Assembly: GCF_001649575.2 (NCBI RefSeq)
Contig: NC_051438.1
Coordinates: 10,671,679 to 10,735,678, forward strand
Direction of reading: 5' to 3'
Origin: Kryptolebias marmoratus
Taxonomy: Eukaryota; Chordata; Actinopteri; Cyprinodontiformes; Rivulidae
Length of the DNA: 64,000 nt
Every line of letters begins with the position of its first letter. The stretch's first letter is position 1. Below the pieces are notes generated by a model, which was not told where the DNA came from, ran no database searches, and worked only from the letters and a program-made list of their open reading frames with translations. This document shows positions 1-10,740 of this stretch, one piece after another. The position numbers and the translations under genes are program-made.

Positions 1-317
1 GATCAAGTGCCCACTTGTGCTTAGTTGTCCCAAGATCCAGGCTGGTCCACAGAGGTGATCGGGCGTTTTCAGTGGTAGCTCCTAGACTGTGGAATCAGCT
101 GCCCCTCCATATTAGACAGGCTTCAACACTTGGTGTTTTTAAATCACTTCTTAAAACACATTTATATTCACTGGCTTTTAATACATTGTGAGAATTGTAA
201 TGTTATTGTATTTTTGTATGTTTGTATTGAATGTTTATGTGTGCAGCACTTTGGTCAACAACAGTTGTTTTTAAACGTGCTTTATAAATAAATTTGATTT
301 GATTTGAATTTGATTTG
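1..317 (+). mobile_element. 3' end of an L2-clade LINE (non-LTR retrotransposon)
   Basis: The segment holds the C-terminus of a LINE reverse-transcriptase ORF, its stop codon, and a short 3' UTR. The UTR ends in the cassette GTGCTTTATAAATAAATTTG followed by imperfect TGATT repeats. L2-type LINEs end in such short tandem repeats rather than a long poly(A). The element continues off the left edge, so only its 3' end is visible. A second, shorter tail of the same type lies at 32.4 kb. The class is recognised from both protein and tail. The subfamily is not resolved. Confidence 0.85.
3..191 (+). pseudogene. C-terminus of L2-type reverse transcriptase ORF, 5' part outside the window
   Basis: Frame 3 is open from the window edge to a TGA at 189-191. 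It reads through VHRGDRAFSVVAPRLWNQLP and then FKSLLKTHLYSLAF just before the stop. The 'FSVVAPRLWN-LP ... FK-LLKTHL' pattern is the standard end of L2/CR1-group reverse transcriptases in fish. About 62 codons are visible with no frameshift or internal stop, so this copy is fairly young or lightly mutated at its 3' end. Whether the upstream domains are intact cannot be judged here. Confidence 0.85.
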
Positions 318-436
318 AGAACATAATTGTAAACAGAACAAAACTGTTCAAGGTAACATGTTGGTAAAAATGTGAGCCCATTTTGCTGCAAAGTATGTTG
401 CCATAGTAGTATTTTTATCGTTTTGTCATCAAATTG

Positions 437-775
437 CATTTGTCACACCAGATACTGACTGGTTTTCTGAACCACCCACCCCAGATCCCTCCAATGCAGT
501 AAAAGCAACCTGCACATTTTAGAGTGGCCTAAGGCACACCTGTGCAATAATCATGCCGTCTAATCAGCATCTTGACATGCCACACCTGTGAGGTGGATGA
601 ATTATCTTGGCAAAGGAGGAGCGCTCACTAACACAGATTTACACAAATTTGTGAACAATATTTGAGAGAAAAATGCCTTTTGTGTACATAGAAAATGTAT
701 TAGATCTTTTGAATTTAGCTCGTGAAAAATGGGAGCAAAAACAGAAGTGTTGCGTTTATATTTTTGTTTAGTATA
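437..775 (+). mobile_element. Tc1/mariner-superfamily transposon, 3' end relic
   Basis: The left side keeps the end of a Tc1-type transposase reading frame (residues TPDTDWFSEPP) and then the 3' non-coding part. The right side ends in the terminal repeat AAGTGTTGCGTTTATATTTT, TTGTTTAGTATA, as in a widespread Tc1-like family of fish and amphibians. No matching left terminus is present, so this is a one-ended relic. It begins about 120 bp after the L2 tail. Class assignment comes from recognising the family; the boundary at 437 is approximate. Confidence 0.72.
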
Positions 776-1266
776 AATCAAATCTGACCATCTTTTTAAT
801 TCTAGGTAATCTGTGTTCCACTCATATCTTTTTTAGTCCTTTTTATTCAGAGAGATTAAAAATACAAAAAAATAAATGTGAAAGGCTAAATGATAAGAAA
901 CAAAAAACAAAAGCTTAAATCTGAAGTTATTTTTTTATTTTTATTTTTTTATTTTTTTTTATTTTTTCTCATTTTGCACACTTTCCCCACATGTCACATT
1001 GTGCATGCACTGAAGAAATTGGTTGCTAAGTTGATTACAGACTTTGGCCGGTGCACTCAGCTTTATGTGGGAGAGGAACCCAAGAGTGAAGTAAATTGAA
1101 AGGCCAAGAAAGAACCACTGAAATAGGTGGAGGTATAAAATACTGCAGTAATTTATGCTGGGAACTTCATTTTAAACTCTCTTCTGCGACTTTAAATCTA
1201 ATCTTGATAGAAAGTTTGTATATTTATTAGGATCATAATCTTTGTTAGAGAGTCAAGCTTCCAAAT
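776..1266. other. AT-rich single-copy sequence, no gene seen
   Basis: No coding or recognisable repeat signal is visible apart from a T-rich run at about 929-966. The short open frame at 890-1099 is created by that T-run and reads as low-complexity F/L. It is not considered a gene. Confidence 0.6.
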
Positions 1267-1479
1267 CAGGGGTCTCCAATCCTGGTGCTCGAGGGCCACC
1301 ATCCTGAATGTTTTCCTTGTTTCCCTGCTCCAACACACCTGATTCAGTGGTTAATTACCTCTTCATGTTCTGCAGAAGCCTTTTAATCACCCATTGATTC
1401 AGATCAGGTGTGTTGGAGCAGAGAAACAAGGAAAACATGCAGAATAGTGGCCCTCGAGGACCAGGATTGGAGACCACTG
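1267..1479. mobile_element. 213-bp palindromic hAT-like MITE with 8-bp target-site duplication
   Basis: The two halves are inverted copies of each other. The left end begins CAGGGGTCTCCAATCCTGGT and the right end, read on the other strand, begins CAGTGGTCTCCAATCCTGGT. Complementarity continues through the CCTTGTTTC, CTGCTCCAACACACCTGA and CCTCGAGG blocks. The flanks are ttccaaat (1259-1266) and ttctaaat (1480-1487), an 8-bp duplication with one mismatch, as expected for hAT insertion. There is no coding capacity, so it would have depended on a transposase elsewhere. A decayed relative is at 16.1 kb. Confidence 0.85.
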
Positions 1480-1781
1480 TTCTAAATGTTCTTGCTTGTA
1501 TTCTTCCACCATTAAAAGTTTATCAAGATAATTCATCTTTGGCTGTTTCATTTATGTGAAAACAAATGAAAGAAATGGCTGTAAACTCTATGTATTAGAG
1601 GGCTAGAAACATTTGATGCGCAGCTGGGCTCTCTGAGAGCCTTGAGGGCACTTGTTTGGGTGCCTGAGGGCAGGCCACGCCCTGCTGCCCTGCAGGTCAC
1701 AAGATGTTTGGCAATGTGATCACAGGGCACAGATGGAGGAATGTGGGTGTTGGCATTTCTCAGACATTACTTTTTACTCAG
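1480..1781. other. Single-copy sequence with a GC-richer block
   Basis: About 1615-1750 is clearly less AT-rich than its surroundings and contains small inverted motifs such as GCCTGAGGGCAGGC. Both strands have short open frames over it, but none resembles a known protein. It may be a conserved non-coding block. No function can be read from sequence alone. Confidence 0.35.
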
Positions 1782-2400
1782 TCCCGATCATAGTCCTTAG
1801 AACAACTTTATGTATTTTATTTATTTTTTTTTGTTTGTTTTGCTTTAGCACTGGATTTACTCCGGCAATTCATTGTTCTATATGTATTAAGTCTTTTTTT
1901 AGCTGTAGCTTTTTTCTTGGCTCAGAAAGGATGTAAGAATTGTGATTTGTCCAACCAAACAAGTAAACCGAATACATGTCCACCATCCACACCATTAAAA
2001 CTGCATTTGCAATGCTAAAATATAAAGTATTTACTTGTCACCATAGTCTGCAGTGATGTGCTCTTTTCTGAACATGTGCAGCACAAGGTTGACTGATCTG
2101 TCCTGTGAATTCTTTCTTCTGTAGCTCTTTCTTCTAAATATTTGCTGCACTCTTTCAAACTCTGCTTGAAAAACTAAACTAAAGACCCACAACGTACAGC
2201 TCCAATTACAGAGTCCTCCATTGTTGTTGTTGGTGAAGCTCACAAATGACGCAGCCAAGGTGACCATTAGTTGACTGTTGCACAATCACAGCTTTTCTCT
2301 GGCAGAGTGAAAGCAAAAACATGTCCTTATAACCCCTACATATTGTGACTAACAGTCATTATAATCCTCAGTGTGCTTATAATAGTTTGCTCCAAAGCAA
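1782..2400 (-). repeat. Repeat family R1, copy 1 (minus orientation)
   Basis: Read on the minus strand, this segment aligns over about 600 bp with 21,048-21,716 and 47,678-48,290. Shared blocks in the same order include GTTATAAGGAC, TTTGCTTTC, GTGATTGTG, a run of CAACAACAACAATGGAGGA, then GACAG/GACAAG followed by GTAA. Copies differ by many substitutions and indels, so they are old. The minus frame over 2033-2170 is open and reads LVLHMFRKEHITAD, against LVLHTFKEKHTIAD in the 21-kb copy. The family may therefore once have coded for protein. I cannot assign it to a superfamily. Confidence 0.6.
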
Positions 2401-4199
2401 AGATTTTGTTAGATGGAAACTTAAATAAACCTATAAAATTTAAAAGTTTGAATATCCTTTTTAAACATGCATGAGTACACAATTATTTGTATCTCTGACC
2501 TGTGAAAAACATATGCTTTTATTTTGCAATAATGTTTTACTAAATATTTTACAATAACCAACACACAAACTACTGAGTCAACATCTTGCTAATTAAAAGA
2601 AGAAGAAGAAGAAAAATTAAAATAAAAAAGCAATTGAAGAAAGAGGTGAAGACGTGACATCGGCACATATTAAGGTTGTGTCCTTACAATGCTATTTACT
2701 CTAAAATCATGTCAAAAGAATAGAGAGAGTTTCTGTATTTTTCTTAGATGTGGAAGCAAATTGTGATTGCCCTCTTTATAATAAATCAACAACATTGTTG
2801 GGGGAGATTATCAACAACGGACTGCTGCATATTACGAAAGATATTGTTGTTATATTTCAGTAAAGCCCTTAAATGCTGGCAAAAGGAGTCAGAGTGAGGA
2901 ATGTTTCAATTTTGAGTTATTATTATTTTCAATTTCTCCATATGAAAACCTTCAAAATGATACACAGTTTGTGGAAATTTGGTGATTCATCACCTGGTCT
3001 GGCAACAAGCTATTTTTTTTTTTTGTCTGGAGTGATGTAATCTAGACTTCCTGCCATATATTTAAAAAAGGGGAATTTCCAAGCTTCTCAATGATGCCAT
3101 ACTTTATACAAAGAGATTTCCCAGTGATATAGCAGCCAACAGAGCTCCATGGTCAATTTAAAGGAAATTAAAGGATTAGAATTAAAAAGATTATTTCTAA
3201 AGACATAACTGTTAGGAAACTTTGATTTAAAGGTAGATTAGGAAGATTACATGCTATTTTAGTTACTGGGATCATTTGATGGTGTCTGTATGAACTAATT
3301 TTTACACAAATCTCATTTTGGCAATAATCTTTATTTTCACTTTTTTGCACTACAGCCTGTGCAAATTTTGCCTCATTTTGCCCGTACAGGTCCCAAATGT
3401 TCTATGGGAACAAAATAAAAATGAAAAAACTGATTTCATATACTGCTGCATAACTAAGGAAGCTTTTTTTCTGAATCCACTTGAACAGAATACATCTTCT
3501 TGCTAAAATTAAAATTTTACAAGTAAAGTCAACTGTGCAGTGGGTTTAAAAAGATGTCCTAAATGTGTACTAAAAAGCAATATTATATGTTTGTTATCCT
3601 TAAATCTTTTTGGATCTCTAGATAAAAACATATAAACTTGCATATATTTGGTGTTATGTATGCAAAGGCATAAAAAAAGTATATTTATTGTTTTACTTCT
3701 CTATTTTGTGATTTAAGGATTTTTGTTCAACATTAGACTTACTTGATGCTGAAGATGAAATTCCATTTTATGTCAAATAAATTAGACAATACATATTCTG
3801 TTATATTTTGTACTATTATATTTTATTCTGTTCAGTTGTAAATGTAAAATCTAACAAATTTAAAAATAAAATCTGAAGACAAGGTAACAAAAGAGTAGAA
3901 AGTTGTCTCCTGCACTGAGAAACATCTTGTGACTAATTAGGTTAATTGGCAACTGGCTGCTTAACATTATTAATCTAATAAGTAAATTATGCATAATTAC
4001 AAACCTTAAAAGGTCTTTCCCCCTTTTTTCTTTACAGTCTTTAATAATGTCATTAAATCCCTGTGTCGAAAAAGCTGTAACCAGTAAATGCTTGCCAGCA
4101 AATGAGTGCATGACCAAAATAGTTGATGATTTTCTTCCTGCCAAATCTGCCTCATAATTTAATGATGTCTCAGCACCAGTTTGAGTAAATGATGAACAC
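2401..4199. other. AT-rich single-copy DNA, no gene seen
   Basis: Contains a short GAA run near 2597-2614 and a T-run at about 3012-3023. Otherwise there are no recognisable repeats, splice-flanked exons or RNA genes. Open frames here are short (up to 94 codons) and of low complexity. Confidence 0.55.
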
Positions 4200-4690
4200 G
4201 GATGAGATAAAAAAAAAAAAAGATAAGATGTGATACCACTGTATTGACCCCAAGCAGTAGAAATTCACCTCTTTCAGCAGCAAGACTGCACAGATTAAAA
4301 AAAATAAATAAAAGAAAGAAAGGATTGGGGGAGAGGGGGAGGAGATAAATAAATGCTATATAAATATAGCAAATGAGGTAAAAGGAAATACAATAAAACA
4401 ATATAGCATACATAACAGTAAACAGTTTGTAATTATGCATAATTACAGACTAGTAGGAAGCATTTAAATAGTGTATTAGTCTAATTTATACAGTTTATTA
4501 ATCAAACCATAAAGCATAAAACACTATTTTAAATACACAGTATATCTGTGTTGAATATGTAAATACGTATGCTGGATGCCTATGTGTATTGCACAGAAGT
4601 AAGATATGGAGATGGTTTACAGAGTTTATTTGAAAAGCCTCACTGCTGATGGGATGAAAGACTCAAATAAAGTTCAGAAATAAGTTCACA
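4200..4690 (-). mobile_element. 3' end of a Rex1/Babar-like LINE, minus strand
   Basis: On the minus strand, 4626-4664 encodes ESFIPSAVRLFK followed by a stop, the typical last residues of Rex1/Babar-type reverse transcriptases. Further along the minus strand, near 4205-4275, lies the usual 3' end. It has GAATTTCTACTGCTTGGGGT, then CAATACAG and a TTATC/A-rich tail, resembling the family's 'AATAAAG...TTATCTTATC' terminus. The intervening UTR is AT-rich and diverged. The 5' part of the element is absent. Class is well supported; the exact subfamily is inferred. Confidence 0.65.
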
Positions 4691-5209
4691 CTTACTGTAA
4701 TTATGCAGGTGCTGAGATGATGTGAAAAAACGACAAAAGTTTCTTGTGTAAGTATTTGCTGGTCAACAAAAACAAGGGAATGTTTTTTTTTAGTTTTTCA
4801 TGCAGCCTTAAACAACCCTGCAGGAGTAATGGAGGAGTTTATTCTCCAATCATTGGCATGCTACTATATTTAATGGCCTGAATGACAACGAATGAAAGTT
4901 TAAGTGAGTTTTTAAGAGCACAACAATGCCAAGCATCGAGGTTTCCTTCACTTACCATTTCTCCCACAGTTCTGCTTGAGAAGAGGAGCTCTCTAAGCAC
5001 ACAGTTCAATCTGTAAAAGTCGGGAAAGGAGATGAAAAGGCAAAAGAATGAGGGAGCGAGAGAAAAGGAGACAGAGAGGAAGCAATTCCTTTGATGTTCT
5101 CTGCTACAACACATCACAAAGTCAACTCAAAGGGGTTTGTTAAAAATGCATGACATGCACACAACTAAAAAATAAGTAATGAACTTAAAGAAATAAAGAT
5201 CAAGTGATT
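4691..5209. other. Single-copy sequence, no gene seen
   Basis: Mixed composition with a purine-rich stretch at about 5010-5095. Minus-strand open frames are short and are not recognised. Nothing else stands out. Confidence 0.5.
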
Positions 5210-5690
5210 TCATACATGCCTCAACTTCAAAGAATCAACTCGACTCGAGGGGACAAAAATTGAGGGAGAAAAATACATATCAATGATTTCTCCTCTCTCA
5301 GATTGCAGACTAATTATCCCTCTGAAGCACAGAGTGGGCCCAACAGGGCCAAAACTGCATCAGTGAAGGGGACTGAAAAGAAAACAAGAGGTTATTTGGA
5401 CTTGAGGAGAAGTTAAAGCAAACATTCCATGTGTCCTCAGCCACGAAGCTTTAAGTGAGTCTGCCATGCCAGCAGGAGTGTAATAGATGCAATCTTACTT
5501 TGCTTTACAGCAATGGAACACCAGTTTGAAGCAAGGCAGCAGATAATTGCTTCATAATTACATGCAACAGCAGCCATTAGAATAACTGATTTGAAAAAAA
5601 AAAAGAAAGAAAGAAAGGAAAGCAGAATTATGAGAAGACGATAATGAGGATTCAATCGGTAGGGCAATGTTGCCAGCACCAGAGAGACCT
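5210..5690. promoter_or_regulatory. Candidate conserved regulatory block
   Basis: This stretch has balanced composition, little simple repeat, and dense homeodomain-type cores. They include TAATTA at 5555-5560, TAATTG at 5544-5549, CTAATTATCC around 5310-5319 and CCATTAG at 5574-5580. It also carries TTGCTTTAC-like and GGGCCC motifs. This texture is typical of developmental enhancers in fish gene deserts. No conservation data are available, so enhancer activity is inference. A poly(A)/GAAA run at 5586-5620 interrupts it. Confidence 0.33.
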
Positions 5691-6960
5691 CCATTCTCTC
5701 CCCCTGTTTGACTCACATATGCTGGCTCAGATTTTACCATCTGGAACTGGACGCAAACATGAAATAACCAGGCATTGCACAACATAATGACTTTGGCGTG
5801 ATTCTTTTCTTTTTATCTTAATAGCACATCGTTTTGACACTTTCTTTTGCACCCAAAGTGGGCTTTTGGCCAAAAAATGTTTTATTCAGTTCAACTTTCA
5901 GTGAAATTTCACTTTGCAAGCATTACTATCAAACTTCACCTGATGCCAGATCAAAAAGGAGGGAATAAAGAGCAGGGAAATAGGAGATGTAGATGGCTTG
6001 TAATCAAATTTATGCTTCTTTGCCAGTTATTTAAATGTTTAAATATAGCCAACAGCAAGGCATTATTCACTCAACCTGGCTCTTGTTATTTCCTATGAAG
6101 TTTATTTTTATAATGATATATTAGTGAGGCATTGTGCCCCCCCATCCCCCAGTTCTCTCTTTATTCATTATTCACAAATGTAATGTGCTAAATTTGAAAT
6201 CTTTTCTAGCTTAAGTCAATGAATGCAACCATAACCCCATGGTGGCCAAATCTCAGAAGCATATAAATGAATCAGAAGCCAGAGAAAGGGGGGAAGGAAA
6301 AAAAAAAGGGGGGGTGGGGGGCTGAGAGAGGAGGGGAACAAAACTGGATCCTTTTACCCCTCAGGTCTCCCTGCTCCCAAAAATGTAATCGGCTTAACCC
6401 GTGGTTTTGCTGTGGGTGCTCTCGCATGAGCCAGACTGTGCCAAGCCAGAACTCACCAAGACCGAAGAGAGGCAAAAAAAATCAATGCCATACGCCCTCT
6501 GACTAATGAGATTTCTGCTGCTGCGCTGTGTGTAAAAAGGGGTTAAACCCATGTGTGTTTGTGCGTGCATGTCAGAGTAAGTCTGTGCATGCGTGTCCTC
6601 AATGTGCTCGTGTTCTGCGTGCGTCTGCATGAGCGTGCATATTTGGTTAGGAGAATGGCGGGTGGTAAACGTCTGACATTTCCTCACAGCTGTGACCATC
6701 TTGGGCATGCTTGAGGGTAGGAAATGATGCACACATGCTGAGGGGAGGGGGATGGCAGAGAGTGAGCCATGAAAAGGGAGAGGGGGGGGAACACACAAAA
6801 AAGCAGGGAAGAGCCTCTGGCCTCTAACTGTTGTGGCGCTGCATATAGAGGTGTTAGCAGAAGGGTATTCCTTTCTCATCTGTCTCTTTGCAAGGTTTGG
6901 ATTCTCTTTAACAAGAGTGGAGATGAATTATTCAGCTGAATCTTGAGACAGCACAAAAGA
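5691..6960. other. Single-copy block with purine and TG-rich tracts
   Basis: About 6278-6340 is an almost pure purine run rich in A and G. About 6548-6640 is rich in TGTG/TGCG steps. About 6375-6540 and 6640-6940 have balanced, regulatory-looking composition, including the palindromic-like TTCAGCTGAA near 6933. A 161-codon minus-strand open frame over 6394-6879 is H/S/T/P-rich, overlaps the TG tract, and lacks any family resemblance. It is regarded as chance. Confidence 0.45.
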
Positions 6961-8754
6961 AGAAGATAGGAAGTGTTCAGTGGGAGGGGTGAGAAAAGGT
7001 TGTGTAGGGATAAGTGGTGCTAAGAGATAAGAAAGTACAAACAATGATGACGTGGACACAAAGAACAAGAAAGCAAAATGATCTGTGGCTGTGTTGAAAA
7101 ATATACTAGAACGAAGATGTGTGTGTCTACCAGCTGTCTAAATTTATTTTTAAAAAAGAAAGAAAAAAAAGTATCATGGAAGAAGTTAGAATTTCAGTTA
7201 TCCCTGATAAATTTATGTAAAGCCTTGAGTAGATTCCAGTTTAAAACCATTTAACAAAACTAATTAATTAGCGAGACATTAAGGCCTGGTATAGAAAGTG
7301 TTGCTGTTTGGGGGAGGTGGCTGTTATAGATTATTTCACTGTATCTATTAATCTAAAGTCCATTTTTAATATTGTGATTTTTTTGGTAAGCTGAACAAAA
7401 TCATAAATCATGTCAAGATAATAGATGTGTTTGCTTGTTGAGTCCTGAATGCCCCCCAAATTATTGATGACACTCACTGTGTTTCTGAGCAGGAACGTCC
7501 AACTGTAAGTGGGTACACTCTGTACTTCAAGTCGTGTTCGACTACATAAACCGAGAGAGTCTAATGCAACAAATCATGAATAACTAAAGACGGTTTTCCA
7601 ACACGAGGGCTCCAGAGGAGACCATGAAATGGTTTAGCTGTGCTAGGTGGCAAGGTCTGAGCCCTGGAGAACAGAGAAGCATTACTCGGATGAAAGCAGG
7701 CTGCACACAACAGCAGGGGTCGCTCAAATATTTACACCCTTAAATGCAAAGAGAATTCCTTCAACTTTATGAACTGTCATAGTCACAGTGAACTAAAGTA
7801 TTATGCTGTACTTTTTCTATGTAATCTCCCAGTTTCAGTATACATTATGTCTTCGTTTTTATATTTAGGTTGTAAGAATGTAAATACATACCAGTTATTT
7901 ATAGCAATATGTCCATCTGACTAATTTTAGATGGGCCCATAATATTCCACTAAACCAGCTTTGGCCAGTCAGGGCATGAAGAAAGAACGTCTGAAAGTGT
8001 GCTACAAAATCTCTTTCAGATTGGCCTTAAAAATTGTAGGTTGACTGGTTTCAGACAGGAGCTGACACTTTATAACTCTTTGTCATGTTCTTGAGACATT
8101 TGCAAACAGTGGGGCCCACTAATGTCCTGCTGAAGGAAGTGTTATTGCCACAAAAGGTGTGACTGATCTTCAAAAAGCAACAGTCAAAAGCCAAATCCCA
8201 TTTCCTCGAGTTAACTATACCCCCTGTTTTTCTAATTCAAAGTCACAAAGAAAAATAGTTAAAATATTCCACCATGGTGCCATCACGTGTCACAGGCTTT
8301 ATGTACGCAGATGCTGTTGAAGTTCTAGGCAGTTTTGAAAACACCCCAACCCCACATACACACAAAACACCACCTCATCCTATTTGTTGTTTTTTTCCTT
8401 TTCCTAATTACCCTGTGTTTCTTAGATTGAGTGGAGGGTAGATTTTGCAGTTCTGTCTATCACCTGCTAGCACTGATACTCTCTGGTCTCAGCTGCCAGC
8501 TGACACACCTCAAACAAATAATCTTCATTAATCACTGGTTACTTAAACTGAGCTGTGAAAACTACTTGATGCCAGATCGTTGTAGTCACCACAGTGATCG
8601 TATGGCCTTTGTTTTTCAACAGCTCATTGCTGTGCTCTACTTATTTACTTACTCGTGTCTATCCCTCACAGAGTCCTTTGGACTGCTGCCGGATTGCTTC
8701 TCACTCAGTATACTGGTGTATAATCTCAGTCATCCATGGCAAATCCTCTAAAAA
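6961..8754. other. Single-copy DNA, partly regulatory-looking
   Basis: Two parts, about 7440-7750 and 7880-8180, are less AT-rich and free of simple repeats. They resemble conserved non-coding DNA. The 106-codon plus-strand frame at 8431-8751 is not recognised and has no supporting splice context. No RNA gene is seen. Confidence 0.4.
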
Positions 8755-8845
8755 TTAAGAAACAAATCAACTAGACTTCTATTCTGTAGTTGAAGATGTT
8801 TTGCTTTCCATGCAAGGAGCTGTATTATATCAAAACTGGAGAGTG
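8755..8845 (-). mobile_element. Short relic of a teleost interspersed repeat
   Basis: On the minus strand the sequence runs GGAAAGCAAAACATCTTCAA and then CTACAGAATAGAAGTCTAGT, TGATTTG. This resembles a widespread fish repeat, usually seen as '...GAGGCGAAACATCTTCAACTAC-AA...GTCCAGTTGA'. That piece is often attached to retroelement ends. Only about 90 bp remain and the parent superfamily cannot be named from this fragment. Confidence 0.42.
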
Positions 8846-9464
8846 TGGAGTTCCAACTGAATAGAAGTTCAGTATGTTTGTTTCTTTTTTGTTTTTCTTT
8901 AGGATTCTCCCTCAGTAGACTGCTTTATAATTTCTCTGATGACAAAGACTCACCAGCTACCTATCCTCAACTACAACCTCAGCAGTTCCAAAGCCTGAAG
9001 GTTCACCTGCCTGCACACTCTCCACCAATCTCTCCTTGTTACCTCCTTAGACTCCTGGACCTAGTTTCTCCTCTTTTTTTTCCATTAACAAATATTTACT
9101 ATGAGCAAGAGAAAAAGCTTGTAAAAGTTCCATTTGGTTCATCCGTACTTCAGATTAACCTACCACTCCTTTGCCACAGATGTTTGGGATCCTCTACCTA
9201 TTCACAACATAGTAATAATCTCACCGTGTGTAAAACAAAGCTTTTTTAAAAAGGACCTTTTGAGTTTTGAACATTATGACAGCTGCAACATCAATATGTC
9301 CATATGGGCTGTATAACTATAACTAGTTAGCAACAGACTTTGGCATATGCTATTATTATTTGCTTGCTAAGAATAATCGACAACAACACCAAGCACTCCT
9401 CACATCACAAAAACATATTTGAACACCATTATCCTCTGGCTTGAAAGCTATCAAAACATAAAGG
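8846..9464. other. Single-copy sequence, no gene seen
   Basis: The 134-codon plus-strand frame at 8845-9249 starts inside a relic repeat and shows no recognised domain. Composition is AT-rich with a pyrimidine-rich run near 8880-8900. No other feature is evident. Confidence 0.45.
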
Positions 9465-9997
9465 TAGAGCTAGAGGTGTTGGATGTAGTGGAGAATGAGG
9501 CAAACCCAATGTGCAGACTCATATTAAAAGTTCCAGGAGCAAGCTAATTTATTTAGAAATAAAAGAAACAAAAATGAAAGCTGACGTGGCAGCAAAACAA
9601 AACTAAATACAAAACACTAACAAAATCCAAAACACAGCGAACACAAGAGGCGAGACATGATGGGAAACCAGATAGCGAATGAAAGCAACAACAGACCAGC
9701 AAGTAAGTGGAGGAGATGACCAGGCTTTAAAGACAGGAGGTAGTTAGGAGAAGTGGGCACAGGTGAGTGATTACAAACTTGGGCCAGGTGAAGATGGGTG
9801 TGGCAGGCAAACAAGAGATAAGCTGAGGACAAGTGAATGATGACAGGAATACAAAGCCATGAGCAAAAACAAAACTAAACATGAAGACAACCAAAAGACA
9901 AAATAAAAGAAACAATAAACCCGAACTGAACACGGGATAACTAGAAACATGAAAAAACAATAACCCTAAAAACAAAAAGAAAACCCAAAACCTGACA
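9465..9997 (-). mobile_element. Solo-LTR-like element, copy 1 (minus orientation)
   Basis: Reverse-complement of this segment aligns nearly end to end with 44,725-45,227. Shared pieces include GAGGCAAACCCAATGTG, ATGACCAG, GGAGAAGTGGGCACAGGTGA and TGGCAGGCAAACA. On the plus strand its right end is the intact terminus CCTGACA at 9991-9997. The left terminus is degraded. On the minus strand, AATAAA-type signals sit close to the element's 3' side, as in an LTR R/U5 junction. No internal retroviral or gag-pol sequence adjoins it, so a solo LTR is the simplest reading. Confidence 0.55.
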
Positions 9998-10710
9998 AAG
10001 GGGAAGGTGGAGTGGATCATCTGTGACTTGACTAAAATAATATCTGAATACTCATCTTTTCATCAGATTATTGAGTTTTATTAAGAATTGTTGTACAGTT
10101 TCTCTGTTGGCAGTCATAATGTTTTGACTTACTAGTGTACGTGTTTGGCTGTATGTGATGCCGTGTTAACACCCCACACTTAGGGACAACTGAGGGAACA
10201 TGTAGCGTAAATAAGGGCAAGCACAATGATCCTGCTGAAACTGTGGTTTGGACTCTGTCAGTGAAGGGAGGAGGGGGGCACATTCTCCTGTTTCCTGCTG
10301 GGCTGACTGTTGGTTTCAAAGAAACACTGCAGATGACAGAGGGGGTGGGGGGTGGGGGGGGGGTGTTGAGCCAATTAGGGCGCAAGAGGAGAAAAGGAGG
10401 AGGGTGTGACGGAGAGAGAAAGAAAAAAAAGATGGGGTGAAAGGGGAAGATGCAAGTTAGAAAAAGAAAAAAATAAAATAATGGCCTTACTGTCAGGGTG
10501 GACGCTGAGCTGAGCAGGGAGAGAAGGAGGAGGTAAACAACACTGGGACAAACAAGTCAGCAGGGAAACGAGTGAGGAAGAGTGAAAGAGAGAAGGAGTG
10601 AAATAGAGAGGGTTAAATTGGCCAATCTCCCTTTGGGTTCAGTAGTTTCACAATGGCACCTCACTGGGAAAGAAAGTACGCTCTAAACAGGACCCACAGG
10701 GGACTTCAGG
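9998..10710. other. Purine-rich single-copy sequence
   Basis: From about 10,240 to 10,620 the plus strand is strongly A/G-biased, including the G-run listed separately. A few non-purine islands, such as 10,480-10,510, interrupt it. No coding potential is evident. Open frames here reflect the low-complexity composition. Confidence 0.5.
10341..10365 (+). repeat. G-run with quadruplex potential
   Basis: G5, G6 and G10 runs are separated by single T residues. The G10 run can supply two G-tracts, so the segment satisfies a simple four-tract G-quadruplex pattern with one-base loops. It lies within a broader purine-rich strand. Confidence 0.7.
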
Positions 10711-10740
10711 TGTGTGTTTGTGTGTGTGTGTGTGTGTGTG
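10711..10740. repeat. (TG)n microsatellite
   Basis: About 30 bp of alternating TG with one TTTG interruption. Confidence 0.9.

Noticed and set aside
6394..6879. 161-codon minus-strand open frame, the longest in the window
   Set aside because: It crosses a TG/CA-rich tract, is rich in H, T, S and P, resembles no family, and has no splice or promoter support.
7500..7560. GTTCGAC motif considered as a tRNA B box
   Set aside because: No matching A box at the right distance and no acceptor-stem pairing.
9727..10020. F/L-rich minus-strand frame suggestive of a membrane protein
   Set aside because: It lies inside the T-rich part of an LTR-like element. The hydrophobicity is a product of T-runs.
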